DNA of 36,747 nt. Origin: Sideroxydans sp. Lineage in GTDB: Bacteria; Pseudomonadota; Gammaproteobacteria; Burkholderiales; Gallionellaceae. Positions 23,920-32,502 of the stretch are shown here, one piece after another. The notes beneath the pieces are model-generated. The model saw only the letters and a program-made list of their open reading frames with translations, ran no database searches and was not told the DNA's origin. Positions within the stretch are counted from its first letter, which is position 1. Every line of letters starts with the position of its first letter. Both the position numbers and the translations under genes were made by a program. The stretch spans positions 1 to 36,747 of the forward strand of contig WOZO01000027.1 in the NCBI GenBank assembly GCA_011620315.1, read 5' to 3'.

Positions 23920-24744
23920 TCAATTTTTCCGCACCTTGGCACGCGTCATCTTGCCGGGCCGCGCATCCGGGCGCCGCTGGCGCGGCGCGGGAACCGGCAA
24001 GTCCACCCACTCCATGATCGCGCGCACCTCGCCGTCGCCCAGCTCTGCCATCATGCCGCGCTTGATGCGCGGCGGCAGATTGACGATACCGAAGCGGACG
24101 CGCATCAGGCGACTGACCGGCAAGCCCAAAGCTTCGAAGGTGCGTCGCACTTCACGATTGCGCCCTTCCTTGATGACGATGCGGTACCAGTGATTGAAAC
24201 CCTCGCCGCCCTCGTCGCTCAGCTTGTCGAACTTCACACGACCGTCCTCCAACTCCAAACCCTGGTTGACCATCTGCTTCATCTGTTCCGGCGACATCTC
24301 GCCTTGCACGCGCACCGCATATTCGCGCTCCACCTCGAAACGCGGATGCATCAGGCGGTTCGCCAACTCACCGGAAGTCGTGAAGATCAGCAGCCCGCTG
24401 GTGTTGAAGTCCAAACGCCCGATGGCGATCCATTTCTGGCCGCGCAACTTCGGCAGTTCATCGAATACGTTGGCCCGGCCATCCGGATCGTCCCGGCTGA
24501 CGATCTCGCCTTCCTGCTTGTGATAGAGCAGCACGCGCGGCAGTTGCGGCTCAACATCCAACTTCAAGCGGATATTGCGACCATCCACTTGCACTCTGTC
24601 CCCCTCAGCGATGCGCACGCCCAAGGTCGCCACTGCGCCATTCACCGTGATGCGCCCCGCGGTGATCCACGCCTCCATCTCGCGGCGCGAGCCAAGACCG
24701 GCTTGCGCCAACACCTTCTGCAACCGTTCACCCTGTTCACTCAT
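23920..24744 (-). CDS. rluB: 23S rRNA pseudouridine synthase RluB
   Basis: A 274-residue RsuA-family enzyme (RluB makes pseudouridine 2605 of 23S rRNA in E. coli). An N-terminal S4 RNA-binding domain (about 6-55) precedes the catalytic domain with D112 in [11 protein letters not shown], and the [27 protein letters not shown] stretch is typical. A basic tail ([20 protein letters not shown]) follows, as in other betaproteobacterial RluB. The ATG overlaps the recR stop as ATGA. RluE or RluF are less likely given the length and tail. Confidence 0.9.
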   Translation of the reverse strand: MSEQGERLQKVLAQAGLGSRREMEAWITAGRITVNGAVATLGVRIAEGDRVQVDGRNIRLKLDVEPQLPRVLLYHKQEGEIVSRDDPDGRANVFDELPKLRGQKWIAIGRLDFNTSGLLIFTTSGELANRLMHPRFEVEREYAVRVQGEMSPEQMKQMVNQGLELEDGRVKFDKLSDEGGEGFNHWYRIVIKEGRNREVRRTFEALGLPVSRLMRVRFGIVNLPPRIKRGMMAELGDGEVRAIMEWVDLPVPAPRQRRPDARPGKMTRAKVRKN

Positions 24745-25340
24745 GCCGCTATCTCTCGCCTTTCGAATACGGCTTGCGCCAGTGTGCCGCTATCCACATG
24801 TTCCAGTTCGCCGCCTACCGGCAAGCCTCGCGCGATACGCGACACCTTGATCCCCCGGGCTTTTAACAAAGTCGCCAGATAATGTGCCGTCGCCTCGCCT
24901 TCCACCGTAAAGTTGGTCGCCAAAATGACTTCGCACGCCAGCTCCTGCGCGCGCCTGACCAGCCGCTCCAGCGGCAATTCGCGCGCGCCCACCCCGTCCA
25001 GCGGCGACAAGCGCCCCATCAGCACGAAATACATGCCGCGATAACACTGCGCCTGCTCCATCATCAGCAGGTCGGCGGGCATCTCCACCACACACAGCAG
25101 ATCACCTTCACGCTGCGTCGAACTGCACATGGAGCAAATCTCCTGCTCGGAAAAGTTGTTGCACTTGCTGCAATGCTTGATGCTCTCCACCGCATGACTG
25201 AGCGAATGCGCCAGATGCATGGCCCCTGCCCGGTCGCGCTGCAACAAGTGATAGGCCATGCGCTGCGCGGACTTTGGGCCGACACCCGGCAGACAGCGCA
25301 ATGCGCCAATCAGGTCTTCCAGACTGGAAGGTGTCTTCAT
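24741..25340 (-). CDS. recR: Recombination protein RecR
   Basis: A 199-residue protein of the RecFOR gap-repair pathway. An N-terminal HhH ([20 protein letters not shown]), a zinc finger (C57, C60, C69, C72) and a Toprim domain beginning [15 protein letters not shown] are all visible. It follows the ybaB stop directly. The dnaX-ybaB-recR order is conserved across many bacteria. Confidence 0.96.
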   Translation of the reverse strand: MKTPSSLEDLIGALRCLPGVGPKSAQRMAYHLLQRDRAGAMHLAHSLSHAVESIKHCSKCNNFSEQEICSMCSSTQREGDLLCVVEMPADLLMMEQAQCYRGMYFVLMGRLSPLDGVGARELPLERLVRRAQELACEVILATNFTVEGEATAHYLATLLKARGIKVSRIARGLPVGGELEHVDSGTLAQAVFERREIAA

Positions 25341-25658
25341 TCAGAACGGCAGACTCATGCCCGGCGGCAGCTTGGCAGTGAGCCCACTCATGCGTTGCTC
25401 GGTGGTCTGGGCGGCCTTCTTGTTCGCATCGTTGACTGCGGCAACGATGAGGTCTTCCAGCATTTCCTTGTCGTCCATCACGCTGCCGTCCAATGTCACA
25501 CGGCGCAGCTCATGCGCGCAGGTCATGGTCACCTTGACCATGCCGGAACCGGATTGACCTTCCACCTCGACGGTGGCCAGCTCATCCTGCGCCTTCTTCA
25601 TGTTCGCCTGCATCTGCTGCGCCTGCTTCATCAGCCCGGCCAATCCGCCCTTCATCAT
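25341..25658 (-). CDS. ybaB: Nucleoid-associated protein, YbaB/EbfC family
   Basis: A 105-residue DNA-binding protein that forms dimers and binds the nucleoid. The [21 protein letters not shown] helix, the [17 protein letters not shown] segment and a C-terminal PPGMSLPF are characteristic. Two adjacent ATGs (25658, 25655) are possible; an upstream in-frame ATG at 25676 is less likely because GGAGG lies between it and the chosen start. It sits between dnaX and recR in the standard order. Confidence 0.93.
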   Translation of the reverse strand: MMKGGLAGLMKQAQQMQANMKKAQDELATVEVEGQSGSGMVKVTMTCAHELRRVTLDGSVMDDKEMLEDLIVAAVNDANKKAAQTTEQRMSGLTAKLPPGMSLPF

Positions 25659-25706
25659 TTCCAGCTTCCTCCACAAAAATTAAAATTCCCGCATCGCGAC
25701 TTACCG

Positions 25707-25749
25707 CCCCCCCCCTTGCCCATCGGGAGAGAGGGGTACGGGGGTGAGA
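25707..25749. repeat. C-rich REP-like intergenic sequence
   Basis: Nine consecutive C (25707-25715) are followed by a segment that resembles dispersed CCCCTCTCCC / GGGAGAGGGG-type repeats (CATCGGGAGAGAGGGGTACG in the + orientation). The G-rich part can pair with the C-run. It lies between ybaB and the dnaX terminator. Confidence 0.45.
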
Positions 25750-25787
25750 AAAACGATGATGATGCAGCACCTGCATCATCATCGTTA
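25747..25787 (-). terminator. Rho-independent terminator of dnaX, includes the stop codon
   Basis: A perfect 16-bp stem (25752-25767 with 25771-25786) and a 3-base loop are followed on the minus strand by TTTTTCTC. The dnaX TAA (25787-25785) lies within the base of the stem. Confidence 0.85.
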
Positions 25788-27407
25788 AACGGGGCTGATC
25801 GACCCTTCTATCAATTGTGCCCCCAGCATCGCCTGCGCATCGCGCACGAATGCATCCTGACGGATCGCATCTTCGGCCTGTTGCTGACGGTTCTGTTTGT
25901 CTTGCTGCTCGACGACCGCGGGCGTTGCCGCCTCGTTCGAGGCACTGAGCTCGACCTCCAAGCGGACAGGACGTGCAAAATACTCGCTCAGCGCAGCCTG
26001 CAGTTTCTCCTGGGCGACCTTGTTGCTTTGCAGATGCTTGTGCTGCGGCGGCAGATGCAACTGCACGCGCCCCTCGCTGAAACTGGCCAGCAGACTGTTC
26101 TTCGCCAACTGCAGCGCCATCCCCGACAGATTGAGTTGCGCCAACAGGGTATTCCAATCCAGATCGGCACCGACTGCCATGGCCGGCGCGGCGGTGGCCT
26201 TGGCAGGAGCCGTAGCGACCGCTGCTTTGACAGGCGTCGGTTCGGCCACTGCCCGTGCGGCGGCGGCTGGCGGCACGCTGTGCGGAGCCGCTGGCTGCAC
26301 ACTTGTGCTTGCCCCGGCAGCCTGCGGCGCGAATGCCAGCATGCGCAACAAAGTCATGGTGAATCCGGCATATTCGTCCGGTGCCAGTTCGATCTCGTTG
26401 CGCCCGTGGATGGCAATCTGGTAATTCAGTTGTATCTCTTCCGGCGTGAACTGCTGCGCCAGCTCCATCAAACGCACACGCTCCGGCTCGTCATCGGGAA
26501 TCGCCTGCGGGATGGTTTGCGCCAGCGCGATGCGATGCAGCAAGGTCGCCATTTCCTGCAAGGCCGCATCGAACGCGATCGTGCGTAGTGCCATATCGTC
26601 GGCGATGCGCAGCAAACCGGCACCGTCACCGGCACGCAGGGTCTGCATCAGATCGAACAGATAGCCCTGGTCGATGGCACCCAGCATGGTGCGCACCAAG
26701 GCCTCGTCCACCTTGCCGGAGGAATAGGCGATGGCCTGATCCATCAAACTCAAGGCGTCGCGCATACTGCCCTGCGCGGCGCGCGCCACCAGATTCAGCG
26801 CGCCGTTCTCGAACGGGATGTTCTCCTGCCCCAGCACATATTGCAGGTGCGACACGATCAGCGCGGGCGGCATCTGCTTGAGATTAAACTGCAGGCAGCG
26901 CGACAACACGGTGACCGGGATCTTTTGCGGATCGGTGGTGGCAAGGATGAACTTCACATGCGCAGGCGGTTCTTCCAGCGTCTTCAACATCGCATTGAAC
27001 GCCGACTTCGACAGCATGTGCACTTCGTCGATGATGTACACCTTGAAGCGGCCGCTGGTCGGCGCATACAGCGCACTTTCCAGCAGCTCGCGCATATTAT
27101 CGACTTGCGTGTTGGACGCCGCATCCAGTTCGATCAGATCGACGAAGCGCCCGCTGTCGATCTCCTTGCAGGCGCTGCAAACGCCGCACGGTTCGGCGGT
27201 GACGCCGGATTCGCAATTCAGGGATTTGGCAAAGATGCGGGCGATGGTGGTCTTGCCCACGCCGCGCGTACCGGTGAACAGATAGGCGTGATGCAGACGG
27301 TTCTGCATCAGCGCATTGCTGAGCGCCTGCACCACATGCTCCTGCCCGGCCAATTGGGCAAAGCTCCTGGGACGCCATTTGCGTGCTAAGACCGAAGTCG
27401 CCGACAT
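25785..27407 (-). CDS. dnaX: DNA polymerase III subunits gamma and tau
   Basis: A 540-residue clamp-loader ATPase. It shows Walker A GTRGVGKT (46-53), zinc-binding C65/C74/C77/C80, the DEVHMLS Walker B region and the sensor segments, then an Ala/Pro/Val-rich linker (about 385-430) and a C-terminal tau domain. The MSATSVLARKWRPRSF start is the family N-terminus. The frame is open for 53 codons further upstream, but that stretch includes the 4.5S RNA gene and is not coding. I see no clear A-AAA-AAG-type slippage site, so a separate gamma form is not supported. Confidence 0.95.
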   Translation of the reverse strand: MSATSVLARKWRPRSFAQLAGQEHVVQALSNALMQNRLHHAYLFTGTRGVGKTTIARIFAKSLNCESGVTAEPCGVCSACKEIDSGRFVDLIELDAASNTQVDNMRELLESALYAPTSGRFKVYIIDEVHMLSKSAFNAMLKTLEEPPAHVKFILATTDPQKIPVTVLSRCLQFNLKQMPPALIVSHLQYVLGQENIPFENGALNLVARAAQGSMRDALSLMDQAIAYSSGKVDEALVRTMLGAIDQGYLFDLMQTLRAGDGAGLLRIADDMALRTIAFDAALQEMATLLHRIALAQTIPQAIPDDEPERVRLMELAQQFTPEEIQLNYQIAIHGRNEIELAPDEYAGFTMTLLRMLAFAPQAAGASTSVQPAAPHSVPPAAAARAVAEPTPVKAAVATAPAKATAAPAMAVGADLDWNTLLAQLNLSGMALQLAKNSLLASFSEGRVQLHLPPQHKHLQSNKVAQEKLQAALSEYFARPVRLEVELSASNEAATPAVVEQQDKQNRQQQAEDAIRQDAFVRDAQAMLGAQLIEGSISPV

Positions 27408-27463
27408 ATCGCCTCTCGCCCAACCGTTGACCACATCGAGTGTGACACCCTCGAACATAAGGA

Positions 27464-27560
27464 GGCGAGCCTTACCCCCGGCACTTACAGACATCAGCTG
27501 TGGCTGCTTCCTTCCAGACCTGACCAAGTTCACTGCGCCGTAATGCGGGGAGACCCGCCA
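27464..27560 (-). ncRNA. ffs: Signal recognition particle 4.5S RNA
   Basis: The minus strand carries the conserved SRP domain IV core, including CAGGTCTGGAAGGAAGCAGC with the GGAA tetraloop, flanked by complementary arms (GGCGGG near the 5' end and GCTCGCC near the 3' end). Length is about 97 bases, typical of the short bacterial form. It pairs with Ffh to target membrane proteins. It lies just upstream of dnaX, as in several betaproteobacteria. Ends are approximate. Confidence 0.92.
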
Positions 27561-27599
27561 AACCATTGAAGCTTCGCAGATGCTGCGCAGCCCCGAAAA

Positions 27600-29120
27600 C
27601 TATATCTGCCTGACCGGGATCATCCCGATCCGCTGCTTCCATTCCGCCGGCCCGATCTCGTGCACCGCCCGGCCTTGCGTATCCACCGCCACCGTCACCG
27701 GCATATCCTGCACCTCGAACTCGTAGATGGCCTCCATGCCGAAATCGGCAAAGGCCACCACTTTCGAGTGCTTGATCGCCTGCGCCACCAGATAGGCTGC
27801 GCCGCCGACCGCCATCAGATAGACCGCTGCGTGTTTCTTGATCGCTTCCAGACCGACCTTGCCGCGCTCCGCCTTGCCGATCATGCCGATCAGACCGGTT
27901 TGCGCCAACATGGTCTCGGTGAACTTGTCCATGCGTGTCGCCGTGGTCGGTCCGGCGGGACCAACCACTTCGTCGCGCACCGGATCGACCGGGCCGACAT
28001 AGTAAATGAATCGACCTTTGAAATCCACCGGAAGCGGCTCGCCGCGGGCCAGCATCTCGACCATGCGCTTGTGCGCGGCGTCCCGGCCGGTCAACAGTTT
28101 CCCGCTCAACAGCAAGGTCTCGCCCGGCTGCCATTGCGCGATGTCCTGACGAGTGACCGTATCCAGGTTCACGCGGCGCGACGCCTGCGACGGTGCCCAC
28201 TGCACATCCGGATAATCTTCCAGCCTGGGCGCTTCGAAACTTGCCGGCCCGCTGCCATCCAGCGAGAAGTGCACATGGCGTGTCGCCGCACAGTTCGGGA
28301 TCAGCGCGACCGGCTTGGATGCCGCATGCGTCGGGTAATCCAGTATCTTCACGTCCAGCACCGTGGTCAATCCGCCCAGTCCCTGCGCGCCGATGCCCAG
28401 CGCGTTCACTTTGTCATGCAGTTCGATGCGCAGCTCTTCGATGTTGTTCTGCGCGCCGCGCGCCTTCAACTCGGTCATGTCGATGGGCTGCATCAGCGCT
28501 TGTTTGGCGAGCAGCATGGCTTTCTCCGCCGTACCGCCGATACCGATACCCAGCATCCCCGGCGGACACCAGCCCGCGCCCATGCCGGGCAGCTGCTTGA
28601 GCACCCACTCCACGATGTCGTCGCTGGGATTGAGCATGGCAAAACGCGACTTGTTCTCGGAGCCGCCGCCTTTGGCCGCGACATCCACTTCCACCTTGTC
28701 GCCCGGCACCAGTTCGAAATGCACCACCGCAGGCGCGTTATCTCCCGTGTTCTTGCGCCGCCCCGCCGGATCGGCCACCACCGAAGCACGCAATACGTTG
28801 TCCGGCTCAAGATAAGCCCGGCGCACGCCCTCATTCACCATCTCGGTGACGCTCATGGGCGCACCTTCCCAGCGCACATCCATGCCCGCTTTGACGAAGG
28901 CGACCACGATGCCGGTGTCCTGGCAGATAGGCCGCTTGCCCATGGCGCACATGCGCGAGTTGGTCAGAATCTGCGCCATGGCATCCTTGGCGGCGGGGGA
29001 TTCTTCGCGCTGGTAGGCTTCCGCCAGCGATTGCACGTAGTCCTGCGGGTGGTAATAGGAGATGAACTGCAGCGCGTCGGCGATGCTGGCGATGAAATCC
29101 TGCTGGCGAATGGCGGTCAT
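27600..29120 (-). CDS. fumA: Class I fumarate hydratase (Fe-S)
   Basis: A 506-residue iron-sulfur fumarase that interconverts fumarate and malate. N-terminal alpha-domain signatures (RPICQDTGIVVAFVKAGM with a candidate cluster Cys at 66, GAGWCPPGMLGIGIGGTAEKAM) and the C-terminal beta-domain segment (YYVGPVDPVRDEVVGPAGPTTATRMDKF) are fused in one chain, as in the E. coli FumA/FumB type. Tartrate dehydratase relatives are less likely given the full one-chain length. It ends 40 bases before the 4.5S RNA and is divergent from the ylqF-like GTPase gene. Confidence 0.93.
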   Translation of the reverse strand: MTAIRQQDFIASIADALQFISYYHPQDYVQSLAEAYQREESPAAKDAMAQILTNSRMCAMGKRPICQDTGIVVAFVKAGMDVRWEGAPMSVTEMVNEGVRRAYLEPDNVLRASVVADPAGRRKNTGDNAPAVVHFELVPGDKVEVDVAAKGGGSENKSRFAMLNPSDDIVEWVLKQLPGMGAGWCPPGMLGIGIGGTAEKAMLLAKQALMQPIDMTELKARGAQNNIEELRIELHDKVNALGIGAQGLGGLTTVLDVKILDYPTHAASKPVALIPNCAATRHVHFSLDGSGPASFEAPRLEDYPDVQWAPSQASRRVNLDTVTRQDIAQWQPGETLLLSGKLLTGRDAAHKRMVEMLARGEPLPVDFKGRFIYYVGPVDPVRDEVVGPAGPTTATRMDKFTETMLAQTGLIGMIGKAERGKVGLEAIKKHAAVYLMAVGGAAYLVAQAIKHSKVVAFADFGMEAIYEFEVQDMPVTVAVDTQGRAVHEIGPAEWKQRIGMIPVRQI

Positions 29121-29217
29121 GAATAGGCCTCGTTGAGTGGTGACCGATTATGGAAGTGTGAGCAGTCAGCGTCAAACGGTTAGAATGCGCGCCTCATCAC
29201 AACTCCCCTCATTCAGC

Positions 29218-30111
29218 ATGGCGATTCAATGGTTCCCTGGTCACATGACCTCGGCGAAGAAAAAAGCGGCCGAAACCATGGAGCGCATCGATGTCGTCAT
29301 CGAAGTGCTGGATGCGCGCGTACCCGAGGCCTGCAGCAATCCGATGCTGCGCGAGATGCGCGAACACCGGCAGCGCCCCTGCCTCAAGGTGCTGAACAAG
29401 GCCGACCTGGCCGATCCGGCTGCAACCACAGCATGGCTGGACTATTTCAATAGCCAGCAGAACGTGAAGGCGATCGCGCTGTCCTGCAAGAAGCCCGGCG
29501 AAGCCGCGAAGATACCCAAGCTCTGCCTGCCGCTGGCACCGCATCGTGGCACCACCATCAAGCCTTTGCGCATGATGGTGATGGGCATCCCCAACGTGGG
29601 TAAATCCACTTTCATCAATGCCCTGCTCAAGCGCCGCACGGCAGCGGTGGGCGACGAGCCGGCCATCACCAAAAATCTGCAGCATTTCGACCTCAGCACC
29701 ACCGAGCAGCTGACAGACACCCCGGGCATGATGTGGCCCAAGATCGAGCACGAGAGCGACGGCATCCTGCTCGCCGCCAGCAATCTGATCGGGCGCAATG
29801 CCTATGACGAGGGCGAAGTCGCGGCCTATCTGGGCGATCTGTTGACCGCGCGCTACCCCGCCCTGCTTGAACTACGCTACAAATCTCCCATGCAGGGACT
29901 GGATGGCGTGACGCTCATCGAGACCATCGCGCGCAAACGCGGTTATCGCATCAAAGGACAGGAATTCGATCTGGAGAAAGCGGCCATCACACTGTTGCAG
30001 GATTATCGCAGCGGTGCCATCGGTCGCATCAGCCTGGAAACGCCATCGTCGCGGGCACAGATGTTGAGTGCATCAGAAAATGCTTATAATCTACCGCATG
30101 ACGAAACCTGA
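29218..30111 (+). CDS. ylqF: Circularly permuted GTPase YlqF/RbgA (50S assembly)
   Basis: A 297-residue GTPase with permuted motifs: G4 NKAD (60-63) comes first, then G1 GIPNVGKST (123-131) and G3 DTPG. The FPGHM N-terminus (7-10 region) is the RbgA hallmark. In Bacillus the family acts late in 50S ribosome assembly. An earlier in-frame start exists but lacks family support; the ATG at 29218 gives the MAIQWFPGHM start. TAGAAT at 29181-29186 is a candidate -10. The 3' end overlaps mlaA by 14 bases. Confidence 0.92.
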   Translation: MAIQWFPGHMTSAKKKAAETMERIDVVIEVLDARVPEACSNPMLREMREHRQRPCLKVLNKADLADPAATTAWLDYFNSQQNVKAIALSCKKPGEAAKIPKLCLPLAPHRGTTIKPLRMMVMGIPNVGKSTFINALLKRRTAAVGDEPAITKNLQHFDLSTTEQLTDTPGMMWPKIEHESDGILLAASNLIGRNAYDEGEVAAYLGDLLTARYPALLELRYKSPMQGLDGVTLIETIARKRGYRIKGQEFDLEKAAITLLQDYRSGAIGRISLETPSSRAQMLSASENAYNLPHDET

Positions 30112-30838
30112 ACATCGATTCCCGCCTGCGACACGGTCGGCCTTGCTGCTCTCGTGCCTGCTATTCAGTGCCTGCAGCACAACACATCCGGGCAGCTCCC
30201 CGCAGGAGACAGATCCTTTCGAGCCTTACAACCGCGCGGCATACAGCTTCAACGATGCTTTGGACAGAGCGATCCTGAAACCGGTCGCGCAGGGTTACGC
30301 CAAATACATGCCACAGCTCGGCAAGATGGCGATAGAGAACTTCTTTTCCAATCTGAACGATGTAACCGTTACCTGCAACGACGTACTGCAACTCAAATTC
30401 AAGCAGGCCGCCAGCGATGGCAGCCGCGTGCTATTCAACACCACCTTTGGCCTGTTCGGCCTGATCAATGTGACGACCAGACTGCCCAAGCATAACGAGG
30501 ATTTCGGGCAGACCCTGGGCTACTGGGGCGCGCCCAGCGGGCCTTATATTGTCATTCCGGTGCTGGGCCCAAGCTCCGTGCGCGATGGCGCGGGGACGTA
30601 TGCGGACAGCTTCGTCAGCGTCATCGGCACCACCGACCATGTGCCCACACGAAATTCCGCCTATGTGGTGGATGGCATCGTCACCCGTGCCAGCCTGCTG
30701 GACAACGAGAAGATACTGGAGAACGCGACCATCGACCGCTACAGTTCATTGCGCGATGCTTACATGATGCACAGGCGCAATCTGGTGTATGACGGCGACC
30801 CGCCGCGCCGGCACTACGAAGATTTCGATGACGAATAA
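30098..30838 (+). CDS. mlaA: Outer-membrane lipid asymmetry lipoprotein MlaA (VacJ)
   Basis: A 246-residue outer-membrane lipoprotein that removes misplaced phospholipids from the outer leaflet, working with MlaC and MlaFEDB. The lipobox LFSAC places the lipidated Cys at residue 26. The DPFEPYNRAAYSFNDALDRAILKPVAQGY and TLGYWGAPSGPYIVIPVLGPSS blocks are family hallmarks. The ATG lies within the end of ylqF, so the two are coupled. No other mla genes are in the window. Confidence 0.93.
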   Translation: MTKPEHRFPPATRSALLLSCLLFSACSTTHPGSSPQETDPFEPYNRAAYSFNDALDRAILKPVAQGYAKYMPQLGKMAIENFFSNLNDVTVTCNDVLQLKFKQAASDGSRVLFNTTFGLFGLINVTTRLPKHNEDFGQTLGYWGAPSGPYIVIPVLGPSSVRDGAGTYADSFVSVIGTTDHVPTRNSAYVVDGIVTRASLLDNEKILENATIDRYSSLRDAYMMHRRNLVYDGDPPRRHYEDFDDE

Positions 30839-30866
30839 AAAACGGCGGGTTCCCCCGCCGTTTTTT
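30837..30866. terminator. Bidirectional terminator between mlaA and htpX
   Basis: A-run, CGGCGGG (30843-30849), loop TTCC, CCCGCCG (30854-30860), then six T. It works for mlaA on the plus strand and, with the A-run read as T, for htpX on the minus strand. Confidence 0.9.
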
Positions 30867-30879
30867 CCCTGCAGCAAAC

Positions 30880-31764
30880 TCAAAGACCTGCACGCAATGC
30901 TTCGATGCGTTCCTCCAAAGGCGGATGCGTCATGAACAAGCGCGAAAATCCCCCCCCGCTGGAGATTGCCATAGCCGACATATTCTCGGGTAGGGCTGCC
31001 GCCTGCTCGTGATTGGCCTTCAAACGTTGCAGCGCAGCGATCATCTTCTGGCGACCCGCCAGGCTTGCTCCGCCCGCGTCGGCACGAAACTCGCGCTGGC
31101 GCGAGAACCACATCACAATCAAGCTGGCCAGGATGCCCAGCACGATCTGCGCCGCGATCTCGGCCACGAACATGCCGATGCCGGGGCCGTCGCGCCCGTC
31201 GTTCTTCAACAGCACGCGATCAACAAAATAGCCGAACAGCTTGGCGAAGAACACCACAAAGGTGTTCACCACGCCCTGGATCAGCGCCAGCGTCACCATA
31301 TCGCCGTTGGCCACGTGGCTCACCTCGTGCGCCAGCACCGCTTCCGCCTCGTCGCGGCTCATGCTGTGCAACAGGCCGGTGCTTACCGCGACCAGCGCAT
31401 TGTTGCGGTTCCAGCCAGTGGCGAAGGCGTTCACGTCCGGCGCGTCGTAGATCGCCACTTCCGGCATGCCGATGCCGGTGGCCTGCGCCTGGCGGCGCAC
31501 GGTGTCAACCAGCCAGCGCTCGGTCGGATCCTGCGGATTCTCGATGACATGCGCACCGGTCGACTGTTTCGCCATCCACTTGGACATCAGCAGCGACACA
31601 ATGGAGCCGGAAAAACCGATCACGGCGGACAACACCAGCAAGGCATTGAAGTTGATGCCGCCGCTGGCATCCATCCAGCGATCCACACCGAGGATGCGCA
31701 AGGTGATGCTGATCACCGCCAATACGGCGATGTTGGTCAACAGGAACAAGAAGATACGTTTCAT
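30880..31764 (-). CDS. htpX: Zinc metalloprotease HtpX
   Basis: A 294-residue inner-membrane protease for quality control of membrane proteins. The HEVSH motif (146-150) provides the zinc site and E147 the catalytic residue. Four hydrophobic segments are visible (about 3-22, 37-60, 157-178, 188-210). The third ligand is likely in the [10 protein letters not shown] segment. The ATG at 31764 has a GGAGAG ribosome site; a longer frame reaches 31854 but lacks support. Confidence 0.93.
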   Translation of the reverse strand: MKRIFLFLLTNIAVLAVISITLRILGVDRWMDASGGINFNALLVLSAVIGFSGSIVSLLMSKWMAKQSTGAHVIENPQDPTERWLVDTVRRQAQATGIGMPEVAIYDAPDVNAFATGWNRNNALVAVSTGLLHSMSRDEAEAVLAHEVSHVANGDMVTLALIQGVVNTFVVFFAKLFGYFVDRVLLKNDGRDGPGIGMFVAEIAAQIVLGILASLIVMWFSRQREFRADAGGASLAGRQKMIAALQRLKANHEQAAALPENMSAMAISSGGGFSRLFMTHPPLEERIEALRAGL

Positions 31765-31825
31765 TCGATACTCTCCGTCATATTTTCGATCATATTCGGC
31801 GGACTTCACATCCGGCCCGGCAAGC

Positions 31826-31854
31826 CATATGGGGCTGGCTATTGATATTTTCAA
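31826..31854 (-). promoter_or_regulatory. Candidate sigma-70 promoter for htpX
   Basis: Minus strand TTGAAA, 17-base spacer, CATATG, 62 bases before the htpX ATG. The -35 fits well and the -10 moderately. It lies in the 187-base gap shared with the divergent cytochrome b561 gene. Confidence 0.4.
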
Positions 31855-31951
31855 GCCGCGTCTGTGACGTATTTGGTCTTTGGAAGTTCGCTTGCCGAAT
31901 CAAATTTATGACGCTAACCTGATCCCACCGAACACACTGGGGATCGCCACC

Positions 31952-32494
31952 ATGCCGAACCGATACACCCGTACCGCCATCTCCATGCATTGGCTGATCG
32001 CCTTGTTGATATTCGCCGGCTTTCCGCTGGGCATCTACATGCACGACCTGCCGCTATCGCCATACAAGTTGCGGCTATACAGTTACCACAAGTGGATCGG
32101 CGTGACCGTGTTCCTGCTGGCGGTGCTGCGTCTTTACTGGCGCATGACACACCGTCCGCCCGCCCTGCCGGACAGTATGCCGCGCTGGGAACGGATCGCC
32201 GCAGAAAGCGTGCACTACCTGTTGTATGCGCTTCTCCTCCTGATTCCGCTCAGCGGCTGGCTGATGAGTTCGGCCAAAGGCTTTCAGACAGTATGGTTCG
32301 GCGTGCTGCCGCTGCCCGACCTGGTCGGCAAGGACAAGGCACTGGGCGAGTGGTTGCAACAGGTACATGAACTGTTCAATTACACCCTGTTCGGCGTGCT
32401 TGCCGGCCACATCGGTGCCGCACTCAAGCACCAGTTCATCGAGCACGACGACATTCTGGCGCGCATGATCCCGTGGCTAAAGAAATCCCTGTAG
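31952..32494 (+). CDS. Cytochrome b561
   Basis: A 180-residue four-helix inner-membrane di-haem cytochrome of the bacterial CybB type, which passes electrons between quinols and partner proteins. Hydrophobic helices start at about 10, 50, 90 and 145. Candidate haem ligands include H13 (ISMHWLIA), the His in YSYHKWIGV, the one in SVHYLLY, and the later His residues near VHELFNYTLFGVLAGHIGAALKH. The ATG at 31952 gives the normal family N-terminus; an upstream in-frame start at 31880 is not needed. No redox partner is adjacent. Confidence 0.9.
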   Translation: MPNRYTRTAISMHWLIALLIFAGFPLGIYMHDLPLSPYKLRLYSYHKWIGVTVFLLAVLRLYWRMTHRPPALPDSMPRWERIAAESVHYLLYALLLLIPLSGWLMSSAKGFQTVWFGVLPLPDLVGKDKALGEWLQQVHELFNYTLFGVLAGHIGAALKHQFIEHDDILARMIPWLKKSL

Positions 32495-32502
32495 CGATAT
32501 TC

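Noticed and set aside
24882-26588. Plus-strand open frame of about 570 codons opposite recR, ybaB and dnaX
   Set aside because: It runs antisense across three conserved genes and an intergenic terminator, with low-complexity composition. Not a gene.
25785-27407. Programmed frameshift in dnaX
   Set aside because: I found no A-AAA-AAG-like slippage site with a following stem in the linker region.
27408-27566. N-terminal extension of DnaX by 53 codons
   Set aside because: This stretch contains the 4.5S RNA gene. The family N-terminus begins at 27407.
27660-29126. Plus-strand open frame of about 490 codons opposite the fumarase
   Set aside because: It is an exact antisense shadow of a conserved enzyme gene.
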